Origin: Thermogemmatispora sp042408965
Lineage (GTDB): Bacteria; Chloroflexota; Ktedonobacteria; Ktedonobacterales; Ktedonobacteraceae
NCBI GenBank assembly: GCA_042408965.1
Contig: JBHOQN010000034.1
Coordinates: forward strand, 4,527-68,526
Direction: 5' to 3'
DNA length: 64,000 nt
Shown here: positions 61,110 through 64,000 of the stretch, in pieces
How positions within the stretch are numbered: the first letter of the stretch is position 1
How the letters are laid out: each line of letters opens with the position of its first letter
Translations under genes and position numbers: made by a program
Notes under the pieces: generated by a model
What the model saw: only the letters and a program-made list of their open reading frames with translations
Database searches by the model: none
Told to the model about the DNA's origin: nothing

Positions 61110-61931
61110 ATGACGCTTCCACAAGTCTGCCTGCTCTTCATCGCCGCCTTGCTCGGCGGCACCATCAATTCCGTGGCTGGCGGGGGGAGCTTTATCGGCT
61201 TCCCCGCCTTGCTCTTTACCGGTGTGCCCGCGATTCAGGCCAACGCGACGAACACGGTGGCCCTCTGGCCGGGCGTTGTGGCCAGCGCAGGGGCCTACCG
61301 CCAGGAACTCGCCAAACAGCCCCGCAGCCTGCTCCTCATCCTGGGCGGCACCAGCCTGATCGGCGGTGTGCTGGGAGCACTGCTCCTCCTGCGCACCCCG
61401 CAGCGCACCTTTACCCTGCTCATTCCGCCCTTGCTGCTCATGGCGACGCTGCTCTTCGCGCTGAGTCCCCGTCTGACGGCTCTGCTGCGCCAACGGCGCG
61501 CCGCCCGCGGACAGGCGGCGCACTCACTCAGCGATGAGAAGCTGCCGCTGGGCCGACTGCTGCTGGTCTCGTTCTTTCAGCTGATCATCGCCACTTACGG
61601 TGGCTACTTCGGCGGCGGGATCGGCATCCTGATGCTGGCCACCCTCGGCCTGATGGGCATGGAGAATATCCATGAGATGAACGGCCTGAAGACGCTGCTG
61701 GCAGGCCTGATCAATGGGGTGGCGGTGGTCACCTTCGTGGTGGCCGGAGCCATCTTCTGGCCACAGGCCCTGCTGATGATCGTGGGCGCCGTGATCGGCG
61801 GCTACGGTGGCGCTTACTACGCGCGCAAAATCGATCAGCGCTGGGTGCGCCTCTTCGTGATCCTGGTCGGTGTCGGCATGACGATCTACTTCTTCACAAC
61901 GATCTATCTCCTGGGCCACAGTAGCCACTGA
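61110..61931 (+). CDS. TauE/SafE family sulfite/anion exporter
   Basis: 273-residue membrane protein with eight predicted helices in two halves. The family motif GGTINSVAGGGSFIGFPALL appears near the N-terminus, and the mirrored GGYFGGGIGILMLATLGLMG in the second half. Members export sulfite, sulfoacetate or other organosulfur anions, or take them up. The start ATG has a poor ribosome site. A TACAAT lies ~35 bases upstream without a clear -35. It follows the MFS gene but is probably separate. Confidence 0.88.
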   Translation: MTLPQVCLLFIAALLGGTINSVAGGGSFIGFPALLFTGVPAIQANATNTVALWPGVVASAGAYRQELAKQPRSLLLILGGTSLIGGVLGALLLLRTPQRTFTLLIPPLLLMATLLFALSPRLTALLRQRRAARGQAAHSLSDEKLPLGRLLLVSFFQLIIATYGGYFGGGIGILMLATLGLMGMENIHEMNGLKTLLAGLINGVAVVTFVVAGAIFWPQALLMIVGAVIGGYGGAYYARKIDQRWVRLFVILVGVGMTIYFFTTIYLLGHSSH

Positions 61932-61996
61932 AGCAGCGCCGGCCTGAGCCTGAGCCAGAGTCAGAGCAGAGAGCACGGGAACTTTTCGGCCGCAGG

Positions 61997-62019
61997 GGAC
62001 GTTCTCCCGGAAAACGTCC
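61997..62019 (+). promoter_or_regulatory. Hairpin just before the DUF2330 ribosome site
   Basis: GGACGTT and AACGTCC with a nine-base loop lie two bases before GAAGGAG of the DUF2330 gene. It may be a terminator of the TauE gene or a translational control hairpin. Confidence 0.4.
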
Positions 62020-62037
62020 AGAGAAGGAGAACCACCT

Positions 62038-63207
62038 ATGAAAGGCTCGTGGAAGCTTCTGGTCGCTGGCGTATGCTCCCTGGCCCTCTGCCTGCTGCAG
62101 GGACTGCCAGCACTGGCCTGTGGAGGCCTCGTCGCCCCCAATGGGAGCGTACGCCTTGCCCGCGCCGCCACACTGGTCGCCTGGCACCAGGGCATCGAGT
62201 ACTACCTGACAAGCTTCAGCTATCAGGGCGATGCCAGCAACCTTGGCTGGATCGTCCCCCTGCCGGCCGTGCCGCTCACGGTACAGGAGGGCGGCGCCTG
62301 GACGCTGCAGCGTCTGGCTCGTGAGACAGCGCCTCCACTGCGGGTGGAGGACCAGTCTATCAACTTTGCCAGGTCGGCTCAGGTACTGCAGCAGGTAGAG
62401 ATCGAGGCCCTCAACATCAGCGTCATCAGGGGAAGCGGCTCGGCCGTCCTTGACTGGGCCGCGCACAACGGCTTCATCCTGGACGGGGAGACGCAGGCCC
62501 ACCTGCTGACCTATGCCCAGGCCAGCCCCATCTTCATGGCGGCAAAGTTCGACACCGGCCGGGCGCGAGCGCGTCATGAGGTGCGCGGCGACGGCACACC
62601 CATTCTGATCACCATGCCCATGCCTCACATCTGGATACCGCTGGAGGTGCTGGCTATCGACGGTCAGCCTGTCAACGCTGACCTCTACTTGCTCACTGAT
62701 CAGCCGGTTTACACCAGCGATCTCGCCTACCACCTCGGGCAGTCCTCTGTCGGCACTCAGGTCGACGGCGCGCCTGGCCTCACGCTGCAGTTTCAGGAAC
62801 CTGTGAATACCAGCCTCTATCATGATCTCTCGACCGATCGCAACATGCGCTGGGTCTGGCCCCAGAGCTGGCTGACCTACCTGAGACTCGACGCACCCGC
62901 CGCCCAGGTCACCTACGACCTGAGCGTCAGCCGCAACGACGTCCTGCAAACCCTGCCCTTCGGCACCCCGCCGCTCGGCAGCGCCAGCAGCTCCCCAGCC
63001 CTGCCAGGCTGGCTTCCCGCCTTGCCCATGGGCAGTCCACAGATCCTGCTGAGCACTCTGCCGCCGCTGCTCCTGGCAGGCGCCCTCCTCTGGCTCTACC
63101 AGCACCGACGTCAGCAGCGGAAGCGCGCCGCGCGGAGAGCCATGGCAGCCACTGCCCCCAGCGGAGCAGTCTCAGCCAGCGAGGCGAGACCAACGCCTGC
63201 CAGGTAG
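62038..63207 (+). CDS. DUF2330 exported membrane-anchored protein
   Basis: 389 residues. The signal peptide (MKGSWKLLVAGVCSLALCLLQGLPALA) is followed directly by CGGLVAPN, the start typical of DUF2330. The body is extracytoplasmic with the WIVPLPAVP motif shared by the family, and one C-terminal helix (LPPLLLAGALLWLY) plus a basic tail anchors it. DUF2330 function is unknown. AAGGAG is nine bases upstream. The mature N-terminal Cys may not be lipid-modified, as LPALAC is a weak lipobox. Confidence 0.8.
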   Translation: MKGSWKLLVAGVCSLALCLLQGLPALACGGLVAPNGSVRLARAATLVAWHQGIEYYLTSFSYQGDASNLGWIVPLPAVPLTVQEGGAWTLQRLARETAPPLRVEDQSINFARSAQVLQQVEIEALNISVIRGSGSAVLDWAAHNGFILDGETQAHLLTYAQASPIFMAAKFDTGRARARHEVRGDGTPILITMPMPHIWIPLEVLAIDGQPVNADLYLLTDQPVYTSDLAYHLGQSSVGTQVDGAPGLTLQFQEPVNTSLYHDLSTDRNMRWVWPQSWLTYLRLDAPAAQVTYDLSVSRNDVLQTLPFGTPPLGSASSSPALPGWLPALPMGSPQILLSTLPPLLLAGALLWLYQHRRQQRKRAARRAMAATAPSGAVSASEARPTPAR

Positions 63208-63245
63208 GCGAGAGAGGCAGAGCACTGGCAAGAGACGGCCCCTCA

Positions 63246-63763
63246 TCAGCCAGCAGCCGGGCCGGCCGCCAGCTCCCTCCCACCAGCCTGATCGTAGCGC
63301 TCCAGCGCCTCGAGCCACCCGCGCTGCTCAGGCGTCTGGAGCACAACACGGCCGCGCGCCCAGGACACCAGGCCCACGGCGCGCGGCCGCAAGCAGCCGA
63401 TCCGTACCAGGAGAGGAGGCCGGCTGCCAGCATCGCCGGGCCTGCCATGCCCAGACGACAATCCATGGCCACCTGCTGACCGGCCTGGAGGGCCTGTAGC
63501 TCGCTCAGCAGGCCCTGTCCCTCGCCATCCAGCGGCGGTCCCCCCAGATCTCGGCGCTGGGGACATGAACAGAGCGCAGCCCCTGCTCACAAGCAGGTCT
63601 GCTCCTCGCGCTCCAGGCCAATCTCCGCGATCTCCTCGGCGCTGAGGAGAGAGACCAGGATGTCAACCCCGGCCGCGCGCAGCGTCACACGCGCCTCCTC
63701 CAGCAGGACACCGCCCACAGGATGGCCCGGAATACTCAGGTGAGAGTTGTCCAGCAGGTCAGG
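63246..63763 (-). pseudogene. Decayed protein-tyrosine/dual-specificity phosphatase
   Basis: Three reading frames in order resemble one phosphatase. Frame 1 (63763-63587) reads NSHLSIPGHPVGG, then AGVDILVSLLSAEEIAEIGL. Frame 2 (around 63,520-63,430) has QAGQQVAMDCRLGMAGPAMLAAGLL, matching the HCxxGxxR P-loop region with the His and Arg lost. Frame 3 (about 63,430 to 63246) has SWARGRVVLQTPEQRGWLEALERY, matching the family's A-R-G-x-x-V-x-x-T-P-E-Q-R end. At least two frameshifts, a stop and a degraded active site make it a pseudogene. Confidence 0.6.
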
Positions 63764-63829
63764 CCTATCTCACCCCTTCATCACGTGTCTGTCTTGCTAC
63801 TCCCCAGTATCTCTAGCTGTCGCCAGCAG

Positions 63830-63903
63830 GTACAGGCAGAGTATACCAGCGGGGCGAATATCATCATATAGGCGCAGGAGACCCCCGCCTTCAGGCGTGG
63901 GGA
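63830..63903 (+). mobile_element. IS200/IS605-type remnant: 3' end of tnpB and right-end hairpin
   Basis: 63830-63871 can be read VQAEYTSGANIII-stop, resembling the A-D-x-N-x-A-x-N-I end of TnpB transposon nucleases. Ten bases later a CCCCGCC-TTCA-GGCGTGGGG hairpin (63882-63902) followed by AGGAATG resembles the right-end stem of these elements. Everything upstream is unrelated, so this is a degraded fragment. Recognition rests on short motifs only. Confidence 0.4.
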
Positions 63904-63928
63904 GGAATGCGCCCCCTCCTTTCTGTGC

Positions 63929-63958
63929 TTGACCATCGCCTGACATATATGATATGCT
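63929..63958 (+). promoter_or_regulatory. Promoter candidate for the TnpB-like gene
   Basis: -35 TTGACC (63929-63934), 18-bp spacer and -10 TATGCT (63953-63958). Predicted transcription starts at or near the ATG. The TTGAC could also be a transposon-associated motif at an element's left end. Confidence 0.4.
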
Positions 63959-63964
63959 ATGTGC

Positions 63965-64000
63965 ATGGATAGGACGATCGTCGTACAACTCAACCCGACA
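63965..64000 (+). CDS. Start of a TnpB-like protein (cut by window end)
   Basis: Twelve codons starting ATG: MDRTIVVQLNPT. This matches the usual N-terminus of IS200/IS605-family TnpB (R-T-x-V-x-L-x-P-T-P-E-Q), an RNA-guided nuclease of mobile elements. TTGACC-18-TATGCT (63929-63958) lies directly upstream, so the transcript may be leaderless. The frame runs off the window; identity must be confirmed from the next bases. Confidence 0.5.
   Translation, partial: MDRTIVVQLNPT

Overview
The window is about 64 kb of high-GC bacterial chromosome with short intergenic gaps, Shine-Dalgarno-led genes and sigma-A type promoters (TTGACN, 17-18 bp, TANANT). The gene repertoire points to the class Ktedonobacteria of the Chloroflexota, probably a Thermogemmatispora-like organism. 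It includes an XRE/NB-ARC/TPR regulator, proteins built as zinc ribbon, proline-rich linker, membrane helix and sensor, Ser/Thr kinases fused to WD40 or secreted domains, a KGG stress protein, an EXLDI protein and a DUF2330 protein. This assignment is inference from gene content; no rRNA or tRNA gene is visible.

Layout. 0-12 kb: a truncated secreted BACON-like protein, an NB-ARC/TPR regulator, dtd, a membrane-anchored sensor-like protein, the ugd-acpS pair, an MBL-fold hydrolase, lgt and a small zinc-ribbon membrane protein. 11.8-17.7 kb: mazG, an unknown gene, polX, rplY (L25) and a glycosyltransferase. 18-20 kb: a small basic protein, a KGG-repeat stress gene with a structured leader, and galU facing it. 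20-25 kb: two tandem paralogous membrane Ser/Thr kinases that each carry a DnaJ C-terminal-like module. 25-28.4 kb: a YbjN protein, an EXLDI protein with a tandem-repeat operator candidate, and a DrrAB-type ABC exporter. 28.7-36.8 kb: an orphan PAS/GAF histidine kinase, a protein with twelve 46-residue repeats, an alpha/beta hydrolase, an EamA exporter and a methyltransferase/coiled-coil pair. 37-41.2 kb: a probable defence locus. 41.2-50.6 kb: psuG, a four-helix membrane protein, purH, an unknown anchored protein, rpmA-rplU, a CarH-like MerR/B12 regulator and a class III CoA-transferase. 50.9-54.5 kb: dnaN-recF converging on ruvB. 54.7-64 kb: an isolated ClpX-type zinc finger, a WD40 protein, a methyltransferase, a kinase-WD40 fusion, an MFS exporter, a TauE/SafE exporter, a DUF2330 protein, a decayed protein-tyrosine-phosphatase pseudogene and IS200/IS605 material with a TnpB start cut by the window edge.

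The most interesting locus is 37.0-41.2 kb. A small XRE regulator, with two palindromic operator candidates sharing GATAG/CTATC half-sites just upstream, precedes a 1226-residue protein fusing a TIR domain, a PD-(D/E)XK nuclease, an N6-adenine methylase and a type ISP-like specificity region. The TIR lacks the glutamate expected at its NADase position. An internal -10 box, ribosome site and ATG could yield a TIR-less restriction-modification form. The second is the kinase pair, joining a Ser/Thr kinase to a DnaJ client-binding-like fold without a J domain.

The envelope and polysaccharide genes (ugd, galU, glycosyltransferase, lgt) are scattered, not clustered. ugd and galU provide consecutive steps towards UDP-glucuronate. 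The replication and repair genes dnaN, recF, ruvB and polX are ordinary, and no dnaA or DnaA-box cluster was seen beside dnaN.
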